The position numbers and the translations under genes were made by a program. From assembly GCF_000013985.1 (NCBI RefSeq), contig NC_008048.1, positions 1,612,001-1,676,000 of the forward strand: a stretch of DNA of 64,000 bases, written 5' to 3'. How positions within the stretch are numbered: position 1 is the first letter of the stretch; every line of letters begins with the position of its first letter. The notes under the pieces were generated by a model that was not told the origin of the DNA, did not search any database, and saw only the letters and a program-made list of their open reading frames with translations. This document shows, one piece after another, positions 32,054-40,407 of this stretch. Source of the DNA: Sphingopyxis alaskensis RB2256. Its GTDB lineage: Bacteria; Pseudomonadota; Alphaproteobacteria; Sphingomonadales; Sphingomonadaceae.

Positions 32054-33562
32054 TCATGCGTTCCTGTTTTGCGCCAGCGACCGAATATGTTGCCAAAGCC
32101 TGGCGCGCTCGTCAGGTTTGATCATCAACGCAATGAGCATCACCGTCCAGATCACGCTGACGCCGGTCAGAATCAGGACCAGTTCCGCCAAATCCGGTGC
32201 AGGAGCGGCCGCCCGGCACAGAAGCGAAACCCCCAGCGAACTGACAAAGATAATCAAAAGCCAGCGGAACAGGCCATTTCCCATTCCAAGATCGCGCCGG
32301 ATCAGGTCGATCTGGAAAGGATAAACGGCGATGACGCTGGCAACCTGGCCGATCACGAAACTCCAGGGCGACACGAGCGGCAGCAGCACCAGCGACAGGC
32401 CGATCTGCAGCGTGACCTGGATCAGCGCCAGACGGTTCAGTCGCCTGACCGCATCATGCCTGGCCAGCAGCATCGAACCGCCAAAGCTTGTCGATACACC
32501 GAGCAGGGGCACGAAAAGCATCAGGCTCAGCCAGACCCAATGGGGTTCGATCGCGCTCCCCAGCCAATGGTGAATGATCGGTCTGGCAAATGCCATGGCC
32601 ATGACGGTCGCCGGCGCGAACAGCACGAAAGCCGTCAACGTCCCCACCAGTCCGAGTTTCGACACGGCCGCGGCTTCGCCCCCGGCCTGCAGGCGCGCCG
32701 CCAGGGGCACGACCGTGCTGCTGGTCAGCGAAAAGATCGACTTGGCGAACCGCGGAATCCGGACGATCGCATCGAACAGGCCGACGGCCGCCGGTCCGGC
32801 GAGGAAACCGAGAAGGGGGGATGCCATCTGCGTCTGCATGACGCCGAGCAATTTGTTCGACAGCATCGTGCGGGACCAGGCGAAGATTTCCCGCCGCGTC
32901 GTCCGGTCATATCGAGCCAGCCGAAGGCCGCTTTCGCGACACAGGCCGACCGCAAAGAGGGTGGCCATGGCGGCACGCAGCACGACTCCCGCCAGAAAGG
33001 CCATGCATATGGCGTTGGCATCATGGCCGCGATCGACGAGGATCAGCGCTGCGATGCCGAACGTCAGCGCAGAGGCGACTTCGCAGCTGCGTAACTGTCC
33101 GAAACGTTCAAACCCCTTGATGATCCCTTCGGCAACCAGCGAGAGGAACAGAAAGGGAAGCATTGCGGCGGTCACCCGCAGAACACCCGCAAAACCATGC
33201 CGCTGCGCGGACGGGATCGACAGCCAGCCTGCAATATGGTCCGCCGCCAGGGCGACTGCGCCAGCCGCGGTCAGGGACACCGCAAGCGAAATGACACAGA
33301 GTACGGTGATGCCCTGTGCCGCGCCGAGCCAGTTGCCGCTCGCACGGGCGTTTGCAACCAGGCGGGTGCTGTTTTCCCCGACGCCGAGATCCAGAAATCC
33401 GAAAGCCGCGCTCGGGAGGAAAATGCGCGCCAGAATGATTTGGCCATAGCCCACCACGCCATAGGCCGCGATCAGAACGGGGGCCAGCAGCAGGCCAATC
33501 AGGCTCACGATGAAATAGGCAACGCCGGTCAGCGCGACATTACGGGCCAGAGAAGCGAACAT
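32054..33562 (-). CDS. wzx: Oligosaccharide flippase Wzx-like
   Basis: A 502-residue membrane protein of the MATE/MOP superfamily polysaccharide transporter group. About 12 to 14 hydrophobic helices are visible, starting with NVALTGVAYFIVSLIGLLLAPVLI and containing the typical helix-1/2 signature YGQIILARIFLPSAAFGFLDLGVGENSTRLVA. It flips undecaprenyl-pyrophosphate-linked repeat units to the periplasmic face. It lies 12 nt after the aminotransferase gene in the same array. Together with a Wzy, Wza and Wzc it completes a Wzx/Wzy-dependent pathway. Confidence 0.88.
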   Translation of the reverse strand: MFASLARNVALTGVAYFIVSLIGLLLAPVLIAAYGVVGYGQIILARIFLPSAAFGFLDLGVGENSTRLVANARASGNWLGAAQGITVLCVISLAVSLTAAGAVALAADHIAGWLSIPSAQRHGFAGVLRVTAAMLPFLFLSLVAEGIIKGFERFGQLRSCEVASALTFGIAALILVDRGHDANAICMAFLAGVVLRAAMATLFAVGLCRESGLRLARYDRTTRREIFAWSRTMLSNKLLGVMQTQMASPLLGFLAGPAAVGLFDAIVRIPRFAKSIFSLTSSTVVPLAARLQAGGEAAAVSKLGLVGTLTAFVLFAPATVMAMAFARPIIHHWLGSAIEPHWVWLSLMLFVPLLGVSTSFGGSMLLARHDAVRRLNRLALIQVTLQIGLSLVLLPLVSPWSFVIGQVASVIAVYPFQIDLIRRDLGMGNGLFRWLLIIFVSSLGVSLLCRAAAPAPDLAELVLILTGVSVIWTVMLIALMIKPDERARLWQHIRSLAQNRNA

Positions 33563-33574
33563 CGTCCGATGCGG

Positions 33575-35077
33575 TCAGGCGACCCGGTTCGCCCGGCGGG
33601 CGCGTGCGACAGCCGTGCGAAGCGCCTCTGCAACCCGGTCGACCTGCGCCGCCGTCATGCTGGAACCTGAGGGCAGGCACAGGCCGCGCGAAAAAATGTC
33701 CGCTGCAACGTCGCGGTTGCCCCCGGCCGTCACATAACGACAGCCGGCGAAGATCGGCTGCATGTGCATGGGTTTCCAGACATGCCGCGCCTCTATGTCG
33801 AGCTTGGCAAGATCCGCGATCAGATCGCCGGGATCCAGCCCGTCGGCCAGCGTTGCCGTCGTCAGCCACCGGTTGGACTGGCTACCTGCAAACTCCGGCA
33901 TCCAGACAAAGCTTTCCACATCCGCCAGCGCCTCGCGATAGCGGTCGAAAACGGCACGGCGCGCGGCGACGCGCTCTTCCAGCCGGGCAATCTGACCGCG
34001 CCCAATTCCTGCCAGAACGTTGCTCATCCGGTAATTGAAGCCCAGTTCGACATGCTCGTACCAAGGCACGTCCTCGCGCGCCTGCGTCGCCAGCTTGCGG
34101 GCGTGCGCCGTGATCTCCGGGTCGTCGGCGACCAGCATGCCGCCACCCGATGTCGTGATGATCTTGTTGCCGTTGAAGCTGAAAATGCCGACGCGGCCAA
34201 AACTACCGCAGGACCGGCCCCGAAGGGTCGATCCGAGCGATTCGGCGGCATCCTCGATCACCGGGACGCCATATCGGTCACATATCGGCAACAGGCGATC
34301 ATAATCGGCGGGCTGGCCATAAAGATCGACGATGATCACGGCCTTGGGCATGTGCCCTTCGCGCCGGCATTCCTCCAGTGCCCTTTCCAGCGCCACGGGG
34401 CACATGTTCCAGCTGCCGTCTTCGGAATCGACGAAAATGGGCTCGGCCGCCTGATAGAGGATCGGATTGGCGCTCGCCGCAAAGGTGAACGAAGAGCAAA
34501 GGACCCGGTCGCCCGCCCCTACCCCCAGCAGAATGAGCGCGAGATGGATCGCCGCGGTTCCCGACGAAAGGGCCGCCGCGCTGGCAACGCCAGTGGCTGC
34601 CGCAACCTCGCGCTCGAACGCATCGACATTGGGGCCCAGAGGCGCAATCCAGTTCGATTCAAAGGCTTGGCGAACGAAATCCATTTCATCGCCGCTCATG
34701 TGCGGGGCGGACAGGAAAATACGGGTCGCAAGGTCGCGACGCAGATACAGGCCCACAACCCGCCCCGCGCCGTCCAACAGCGGCAGCTGGTCGATCGAAT
34801 GCCTGTCCATCAGCGCCAGCGCCGCTTCGTCGCCGATGCCGTCGGGGGCGGTGATCGACGTCGAATCGCGCACATGGTCGATCGGCGAATCGAGCGTGAG
34901 CCCCGCGATCAGCAAACGCCGGATGTCGCCGTCAGTTACCGTCTGAAGAAAACGCCCCGATGCATCGACATGCAACAGAATGCCCAGCCCCGTTTCGTTC
35001 AGGCGGCCCAGGGCATCGCGCAGGAGCGTACCGCTTTGCAGCAGCAGACCGTCGACCTGTCGTTGGGGACCACTCAC
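33575..35077 (-). CDS. PglE/LegC-like sugar aminotransferase with N-terminal CBS pair
   Basis: A 500-residue fusion. Residues about 15-115 form two CBS motifs (FLQTVTDGDIRRLL and HSIDQLPLLDGAGRVVGLYLRRDL). Residues about 120-495 are a DegT/DnrJ/EryC1 aminotransferase of the PglE type, recognised by LSAPHMSGDEMDFVRQAFESNWIAPLGPNVDAFE, DLYGQPADYD, EDAAESLGS and the PLP lysine in FSFNGNKIITTSGGG. It should aminate the 4-keto-6-deoxy sugar made by the PglF-like dehydratase. The GTG at 35077 overlaps the acetyltransferase stop as GTGA and fixes the start. CBS domains usually sense nucleotides, so the enzyme may be allosterically controlled. Confidence 0.9.
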   Translation of the reverse strand: MSGPQRQVDGLLLQSGTLLRDALGRLNETGLGILLHVDASGRFLQTVTDGDIRRLLIAGLTLDSPIDHVRDSTSITAPDGIGDEAALALMDRHSIDQLPLLDGAGRVVGLYLRRDLATRIFLSAPHMSGDEMDFVRQAFESNWIAPLGPNVDAFEREVAAATGVASAAALSSGTAAIHLALILLGVGAGDRVLCSSFTFAASANPILYQAAEPIFVDSEDGSWNMCPVALERALEECRREGHMPKAVIIVDLYGQPADYDRLLPICDRYGVPVIEDAAESLGSTLRGRSCGSFGRVGIFSFNGNKIITTSGGGMLVADDPEITAHARKLATQAREDVPWYEHVELGFNYRMSNVLAGIGRGQIARLEERVAARRAVFDRYREALADVESFVWMPEFAGSQSNRWLTTATLADGLDPGDLIADLAKLDIEARHVWKPMHMQPIFAGCRYVTAGGNRDVAADIFSRGLCLPSGSSMTAAQVDRVAEALRTAVARARRANRVA

Positions 35078-35727
35078 AACAGGAACTCGTCGAGTGGTCG
35101 GCGGTCGGTCGCGGGGTTTCCGAGCCACAGGCTGTTGGCGGGAACATCCTTGGTCAGCGTGCTTCCCATGCCGATCATGCACCCCTGCCCCAGCATCAGC
35201 CCCTGCCGGATGCAAGCCCCCGTTCCGATTTCGACCCCCGCACCCGCCGTGACCGCCCCCGAACAGGCGACCAGCGGCGCCAGGGTACAGAAATCGCCCA
35301 GTTCGGTGTCATGCCCAACCGTGGTGTTCAGATTTATGATCACATGCCGCCCAATCCTTATCTGCGTCGTGATGGACACATTCGCGCAGATGAGACTGCC
35401 CTCGCCGATCGACACATAGCCGGACAGGGCGGCGCTGCGATGCACCACAGTGCCGAAGCGGGGATTTCCGGCTGCCATCATGCGACGAACCACGGCCTGT
35501 CGTGACCGCGGGGCGCCAATGGCGACCAGGAAATGATGGTCGGCGAAGCGGGGCCAGTCGTCGACCCTGCCAAGCACCGGAACATCGCAGACCGAACCTC
35601 CCTGCAACGCTTCATCATCGTCCAGAAAGCCCGCCACGTCCCAGCCCTCGCGCGATTCGCGCGCAGCCCAGAGCGCCTCGCGGCCCAGCCCCCCTGTTGC
35701 GACAATGATGATCTTTGGTGCAGCCAC
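35074..35727 (-). CDS. PglD/NeuD-like sugar N-acetyltransferase
   Basis: A 217-residue two-domain protein. The N-terminal PglD_N-type Rossmann fold reads KIIIVATGGLGREALWAARESREGWDVAGFLDD. The C-terminal left-handed beta-helix carries hexapeptide repeats (GEGSLICANVSITTQIRIGRHVIINLNTTVGHD; H in TVGHD is the usual catalytic His). It probably acetylates the 4-amino group of UDP-4-amino-4,6-dideoxy-GlcNAc to give UDP-di-N-acetylbacillosamine. NeuD-like O-acetylation of the finished nonulosonic acid is the alternative. A GTG start is used. It is coupled to the aminotransferase by a 4-nt overlap. Confidence 0.86.
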   Translation of the reverse strand: MAAPKIIIVATGGLGREALWAARESREGWDVAGFLDDDEALQGGSVCDVPVLGRVDDWPRFADHHFLVAIGAPRSRQAVVRRMMAAGNPRFGTVVHRSAALSGYVSIGEGSLICANVSITTQIRIGRHVIINLNTTVGHDTELGDFCTLAPLVACSGAVTAGAGVEIGTGACIRQGLMLGQGCMIGMGSTLTKDVPANSLWLGNPATDRRPLDEFLL

Positions 35728-35737
35728 TGACGAACCC

Positions 35738-36880
35738 CTAGTATGAAATGGTCTTCATGCGCAGTGCGGAAGCCGAAAAATCGGTCTTTTCCAGTATTTC
35801 GCAAATTCTGATGTCGGCATGCGGATCGCCATAGACATTGCGCAGCCCCTGCGGATCGAAACCGATCGCTTTCTCTATCGCCCGGCCGATAGCACCGCTT
35901 TCGGGCGGCGCGTCAAAGACATTCGCGCTGCGCAGCCTGCCAAACTGCCTGTCCCCGACATTGACGACGGGCGTTCCGAACGTCGCCGCCTCAACGATGC
36001 CACTGGACGAATTGCCGATCAGGAAACGACATTCTGCAAGCAATGCCAGATAATCCGCTCGCGGCATATGATCAATCGTCGTGAGCTGTCCCGCATCGCG
36101 CATCGCTTCGATCTCGGTTCGGATCGACGTCGTGCCATGATCGGCGTTCGGCATCAGCGCCACATATCGGAAAGGCAATCCCGCCAGCGCGTCGAACATG
36201 GCCCGCCATTGCGCCCCTGCCTCGGCAGCCTGCTGAACCACAGGATGGAAAAGGACCAGAACAAAGGATTCCTCGTCATCGATTCCATAACGGTTCCGGA
36301 CCATCGCCGCCGTCGCGCGATCTGGCTTCTTCAGCCCGACAAGCCCCGGCGCACCCACATCGAATATCCGGTCGGGGTCCTCGCCCATGCGGATCAGCCG
36401 CTGACGCGCATCCTCGTTCGAAACACAGTGGATATGCGCCAGCTTGGAAATGGCGTGACGGATGGATTCGTCGACCGATCCCGATCGGTCGCCTCCCGCG
36501 ACGTGGACGATCGGCACGTCGGCAAAAAGGCCGGCTGTGGCGGCGGCCAGCATCTCCCCCCGATCGCCCAGCAATAACAGCACATCGCAAGCTGTTTCTG
36601 CCAGATAGTCGGCAACGGCGCAGGTAATCAGCCCGGTCGACACCCCCATGCCGTGCCCGCTGTCATCGTCGATGGGAACGGGAATCCGACGCCCGATCTT
36701 CAGGCCGGCGGCTTCGACCTCCCGCTCGGTGCGTCCGAAACGGTCCGACAGATGCATTCCCGTGACCAGCAGTTCCAGTTCAAGGTGCGGCGAACGATCG
36801 ATTGCGCGGAGGGTAGGAAGCATCAGCCCGAAGTCGGCCCGCGTTCCGGTCAGATAGACGATGCGTTTCGGACTGGTCAC
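35738..36880 (-). CDS. Hydrolysing UDP-sugar 2-epimerase (NeuC/LegG-like)
   Basis: A 380-residue GT-B-fold enzyme that removes UDP while inverting C2. In this context it would turn UDP-di-N-acetylbacillosamine into 2,4-diacetamido-2,4,6-trideoxymannose. IVYLTGTRADFGLMLPTLRAI is the typical NeuC/LegG start. LLLGDRGEMLAAATAG, VHVAGGDRSGSVDESIRHAISKLAH and GNSSSGIVEAATFGTPVVNVGDRQFGR follow in family order. The GTG start overlaps the synthase stop (GTGA). It differs clearly from the non-hydrolysing WecB at 53.9 kb. Choice of LegG over NeuC rests on the presence of the PglF/E/D-like genes. Confidence 0.9.
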   Translation of the reverse strand: MTSPKRIVYLTGTRADFGLMLPTLRAIDRSPHLELELLVTGMHLSDRFGRTEREVEAAGLKIGRRIPVPIDDDSGHGMGVSTGLITCAVADYLAETACDVLLLLGDRGEMLAAATAGLFADVPIVHVAGGDRSGSVDESIRHAISKLAHIHCVSNEDARQRLIRMGEDPDRIFDVGAPGLVGLKKPDRATAAMVRNRYGIDDEESFVLVLFHPVVQQAAEAGAQWRAMFDALAGLPFRYVALMPNADHGTTSIRTEIEAMRDAGQLTTIDHMPRADYLALLAECRFLIGNSSSGIVEAATFGTPVVNVGDRQFGRLRSANVFDAPPESGAIGRAIEKAIGFDPQGLRNVYGDPHADIRICEILEKTDFSASALRMKTISY

Positions 36881-37929
36881 CCGATATCATCCTCGCACAG
36901 CTTGCTGCCCCGCGCGATGTCGCGCGCCGCCGTGCGCGCAAAGAGCCAGTCCGCCCGTTCGGGACCGATGCCGTCGCCGGGACGCAGAAAGGCGATGGTC
37001 GTGGCGTCGAGCCTGTCACCCCTATTGATGTCGGTCAGCGCAAATGCGCTGCGACGAACCAGCGCGCGCGTCGGAAGCTCGAGCGGCGCGGGCCGCTTTA
37101 CGCCATCGCCAAGCGCAACTTCGACATTGCGAATGGCATCGACCATCGCGCGCAGTTGCGCCGGTTCCAGCGACGCCGCGTGATCGGGGCCGTGATCGCG
37201 GCTGTTTTCGGTAAAATGCTTTTCGATCACCGCCGCGCCACGCGCGACCGCCGCGACCGCAATCTCTATGCCCAGGCTGTGATCCGAATAGCCGACCGGC
37301 ACATCGAGCGCCGCAGCCAGCGTATCCATGGCACGCAGATTCACGCTGGCGGCCGGCGCCGGATATTCGGAGGTGCAGTGAAGGACGACGAGGTCTCCCG
37401 GTGACATTGCGATGCCTGCCGCGCTTTGCGCCGTGCGTATCCAGTCGACCGCCCTCACGACCTCCGCCATCTCGGCCATGCCGGTCGATAGGATGATGGG
37501 CCGACCCGAGCCTGCAACCTTGTCAATCAGCGGTTTGTTGACAATTTCGCCCGAGGCGATCTTGATCCGCCGCATTCCCAGGCCCAGCAGCATATCGACC
37601 GCCCAAGGCGCAAAGGGCGTCGACATGAACTCGATCCCGCGCTCGGCGCAATGGCGCGCAAGTCTTTCGTGCGCGGCATCGTCCAGCTCGAGCGCCCGGA
37701 TCATCTCATATTGCGTGCCCGCGCCCGTTTGACGTTGTTGATAGGCGGCCTTGGCGGCGTCGGGCGTGACCACCTCGTCGGTTCGGAATGTCTGAAACTT
37801 GACCGCATCGGCTCCGGCCTCGACGGCGATATCGACAAGACGCAACGCCTTGTCGAGCGATCCGTCGTGGTTGACGCCCGCTTCCGCGATAACGAATGTC
37901 CGTTCGACGGACCGCTCGCCGCTCACCAT
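36877..37929 (-). CDS. Nonulosonic acid synthase (NeuB/LegI-like)
   Basis: A 350-residue PEP-dependent condensing enzyme. The NeuB barrel covers residues about 10-275: VIAEAGVNHDGSLDKAL, VKFQTFRTDEV, KIASGEIVNKPLI, ILSTGMAEMAEV, LHCTSEYPAP, GYSDHSLGIEI and VIEKHFTENSRDHGPDH, with both metal-binding His positions intact. An antifreeze-like SAF domain closes the protein (RSAFALTDINRGDRLDATTIAFLRPGDGI). It would join phosphoenolpyruvate with the LegG product to form legionaminic acid or a relative. The ATG lies 7 nt inside the end of the SDR gene. Confidence 0.92.
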   Translation of the reverse strand: MVSGERSVERTFVIAEAGVNHDGSLDKALRLVDIAVEAGADAVKFQTFRTDEVVTPDAAKAAYQQRQTGAGTQYEMIRALELDDAAHERLARHCAERGIEFMSTPFAPWAVDMLLGLGMRRIKIASGEIVNKPLIDKVAGSGRPIILSTGMAEMAEVVRAVDWIRTAQSAAGIAMSPGDLVVLHCTSEYPAPAASVNLRAMDTLAAALDVPVGYSDHSLGIEIAVAAVARGAAVIEKHFTENSRDHGPDHAASLEPAQLRAMVDAIRNVEVALGDGVKRPAPLELPTRALVRRSAFALTDINRGDRLDATTIAFLRPGDGIGPERADWLFARTAARDIARGSKLCEDDIG

Positions 37930-38720
37930 GTCGTCAGCCCTCCGTCAACCACGATGTTCTGGCCATTGATGTAGGACGCGCCATCGCTGGCGAGAAACAG
38001 CATGGCGTCCGCAATCTCTTCGGCTTTCGCCATGCGTCCCATCGGCACACGGGCAGAATATCGGTCAACAAAGGTTTCGTTCTGGCCGCTGTAAACGCCG
38101 CCTGGCGTCACGGCATTGACGCGCACGCCCTTTGGACCCCAGTAGGTGGCAAGATATTTCGTCAGTCCCCACAGCCCCGCCTTTGCCGCGCTGTAAACCG
38201 CTGGTGAGTTGATGGCGCGGCCTTCATATTGGGCGCCGTCGTAAATGCGCTGATCCGGCCCGACGATGCCATAGATGGAAAGCGTATTGACGATTGTTCC
38301 CTGCCCCCGCGCCGCCATTTGCGCGCCGAAATGCTGGCAGCACAGCATCGCCGTGGTCAGGTTCATCGCCATTACCTCATTCCATTCGTCCAGCGGAAAA
38401 TGTTCGAATGGCGCAAAGATATTCTGCGTCTTGCCGGCTACGTTGTTGAACAGGGCATCGACCGGCCCGTGCTCCGCACCGACGTTTTCGGCCAGTTCCG
38501 CGACCTGCCGCGGGTCGGTCAGGTCGCAGGGCATGGCGAACGCCGCTGCCTTGTCATCCCCCAGCGCTTCCCGCGCCGCAGTCAGGGCCTGTTCGCACCG
38601 GTCGACCATCACCAGACGCGCACCGTTGCGAACGAACAGGCCGGTCGCGACACGTCCGATGATGCCGCCCGCGCCGGTGAGCACCACCAGCTTTCCTGAA
38701 AGCGGACGATCCTTGCTCAT
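37923..38720 (-). CDS. Short-chain dehydrogenase/reductase of the nonulosonic acid module
   Basis: A 265-residue classical SDR. LVVLTGAGGIIGRVATGLFV binds the cofactor, and CDLTDPRQV and LFNNVAGKTQ follow. The active site is TIVNTLSIYGIVGPDQ (Ser) with SPAVYSAAKAGLWGLTKYLA (Tyr and Lys), and GGVYSGQNETFVDRYSARVPMGRMAKAEEIADAMLFLAS completes the fold. Similar SDRs encoded between neuA and neuB act on side-chain stereochemistry or oxidation of nonulosonic acids, but the substrate is unproven. The ATG overlaps the cytidylyltransferase stop as ATGA. Confidence 0.85.
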   Translation of the reverse strand: MSKDRPLSGKLVVLTGAGGIIGRVATGLFVRNGARLVMVDRCEQALTAAREALGDDKAAAFAMPCDLTDPRQVAELAENVGAEHGPVDALFNNVAGKTQNIFAPFEHFPLDEWNEVMAMNLTTAMLCCQHFGAQMAARGQGTIVNTLSIYGIVGPDQRIYDGAQYEGRAINSPAVYSAAKAGLWGLTKYLATYWGPKGVRVNAVTPGGVYSGQNETFVDRYSARVPMGRMAKAEEIADAMLFLASDGASYINGQNIVVDGGLTTW

Positions 38721-39409
38721 TGCTCCAGCCTTTCGCGCATCAACAGTTCGACCAGTTTGAAATCCAGTTCGGAATCGATGTCGATGGACCTTTCACGCGG
38801 CATGACGTGCAGGCGCGGTTCACTGTCCCAAAGGACATTGCCCAGCGCATGACGCTTCCACACATAGATGGACGCATTCATCGCATAGACCGGGGGTGCC
38901 GCCTGGCGCGCAACCACATGCCCCGATTCCGACCGCTTCGAAATGCGGGCAATCCCGGTTTCGTCCAGCTCGACCATATTGAAATATGGATTTTTTTCCG
39001 CCTCAAAAGCCGTAATCACCGCTTCGGCACCGGCATCGACCAGATCGAGGCAGGCATCGATGTCGGATGGCAGTCGCAGTGGTGACGTCGGGTCCAGATC
39101 GACGATCCGGTCCACGCCATAGCCTTCAGCCTCGACATGTTCGACCAGATGCCGGATCACCGGTATCTTTCCGGCCGTATCGGTTGCCAGCTCCGCGGGG
39201 CGCAGGTAGGGAAGGCTTGCCCCCGCCGCGCGCGCAATGTCGGCGATCGCTTCGCTGTCGGTCGACACGAAAACATGGTCGATGCGCGAATGCGCCAGCG
39301 CCATTTCGATCGTATGGACGATCAACGGCTTGCCGAGCAGCGGGCGGATATTCTTTCCCGGCACTCCGCGCGATCCTCCGCGTGCGCAGATCGTACAGAT
39401 GGTGTTCAA
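38717..39409 (-). CDS. CMP-nonulosonic acid cytidylyltransferase 1 (NeuA/LegF-like)
   Basis: A 230-residue enzyme that activates a nonulosonic acid with CTP. The signature TICARGGSRGVPGKNIRPLLGKPLIVHTIEMAL is complete, as are FVSTDSEAIADIARAAGASLPYLRPAELATD and DLDPTSPLRLPSDIDACL. The C-terminal YVWKRHALGN and SIDIDSELDFKLVELLM are typical. It starts with TTG that overlaps the Gfo/Idh stop (TTGA). It belongs to the LegI/LegG side of the array. The second copy at 42.6 kb is clearly different in sequence, which argues for two CMP-sugars. Confidence 0.9.
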   Translation of the reverse strand: MNTICTICARGGSRGVPGKNIRPLLGKPLIVHTIEMALAHSRIDHVFVSTDSEAIADIARAAGASLPYLRPAELATDTAGKIPVIRHLVEHVEAEGYGVDRIVDLDPTSPLRLPSDIDACLDLVDAGAEAVITAFEAEKNPYFNMVELDETGIARISKRSESGHVVARQAAPPVYAMNASIYVWKRHALGNVLWDSEPRLHVMPRERSIDIDSELDFKLVELLMRERLEQ

Positions 39410-40407
39410 TTCCGGTCCCCGCCCTTGTCGACATATTCATGGGCCGCGATCGCCAGCCGGGTGGCCTTCAACCCCTCTTTCAGCGGCAGCCGCGTCGTGC
39501 CGTGCCCATGCGCCGCATCCAGCAACTCGGCAAGCTCGCTCTGATAGGCCGCATCGGTCGACACGGTATCGACCAGCCTTTGCTCTTCGTTGCCGGGCGT
39601 TTTCAGCGAAAGCGTCGCCGCCCGGAAATCGAGCACTGCCGTTGCATCCTCGCCGACGATCTCGATCCCGCGCGTCGGAGTGCGCGACACATAATCGAGA
39701 GCCACCTCGACCGGTAGCCCGTCGGCTGCGCGCAGATGGAGCAGGGCGACGTCCTCGCTCGTGATATGCAGCGAGCTTCGCCGGTCGCGCATGACATGGC
39801 GCAGTTCGCAATCCCCAAAGAGCATCACGGCCAGATCCAGCTCATGCACAAGGTCGAAAATGACTCCGCCGCCGCGCTCCCGCGAGGCCGAATAGGATGT
39901 CCGATAATCGCTACCGGGGCGCCAGTCGGGCAGATATTGCCCGCATTCGAAGCGAGCACGGATCAGCCTGCCCAGCCGCCCTTCATCGATCCAGCGTTTG
40001 AGCTGGACCACCATGTCCGTAAACCGCAGGACACAGCCCACCTGCGTGGGCGGCAGGTCAGCGCAGGACAAGCTTTCAAGATAGGCGCAATCCTCCGCCC
40101 GGATCACGACCGGTTTTTCGATGAGCGTCGGAACCCCCGCGGCGAGCAGCCCCGGCAGCGTGTCGAAATGGCGGTCCGAAGGCGAAGCGACGATCGCGAT
40201 CGTCGGACGCCATTCGATCGCCCCCTCCAGCGCGTCGAAAAGCTGCGCCTGCATGGCGGACGAAAAATCGTCGTGTCGCGCCTCGTGACGGAAAAACGCC
40301 AGTTGCGCACCGGGGGCCAGTTTCTTCAGATTTGCCACATGCCGCCGACCGATCGACCCTGTCCCGATGACAAGGCATCGCGGCGGCCCGGCATCGGTCA
40401 GAACCAT
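39406..40407 (-). CDS. Gfo/Idh/MocA-family oxidoreductase
   Basis: A 333-residue NAD(P)-dependent sugar dehydrogenase. CLVIGTGSIGRRHVANLKKL is the nucleotide-binding loop. IAIVASPSDRHFDTLPGLLAAGVPTLIEKPVV carries the catalytic EKP. GGGVIFDLVHELDLAVMLFGD holds the conserved H-x-x-D that acts on the sugar. Family members oxidise or epimerise hydroxyls on nucleotide sugars or free sugars. It overlaps the CBS-NeuB-TIM gene by 10 nt and the first cytidylyltransferase by 4 nt, so it is placed between the two nonulosonic acid modules and could modify either product. Confidence 0.88.
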   Translation of the reverse strand: MVLTDAGPPRCLVIGTGSIGRRHVANLKKLAPGAQLAFFRHEARHDDFSSAMQAQLFDALEGAIEWRPTIAIVASPSDRHFDTLPGLLAAGVPTLIEKPVVIRAEDCAYLESLSCADLPPTQVGCVLRFTDMVVQLKRWIDEGRLGRLIRARFECGQYLPDWRPGSDYRTSYSASRERGGGVIFDLVHELDLAVMLFGDCELRHVMRDRRSSLHITSEDVALLHLRAADGLPVEVALDYVSRTPTRGIEIVGEDATAVLDFRAATLSLKTPGNEEQRLVDTVSTDAAYQSELAELLDAAHGHGTTRLPLKEGLKATRLAIAAHEYVDKGGDRN

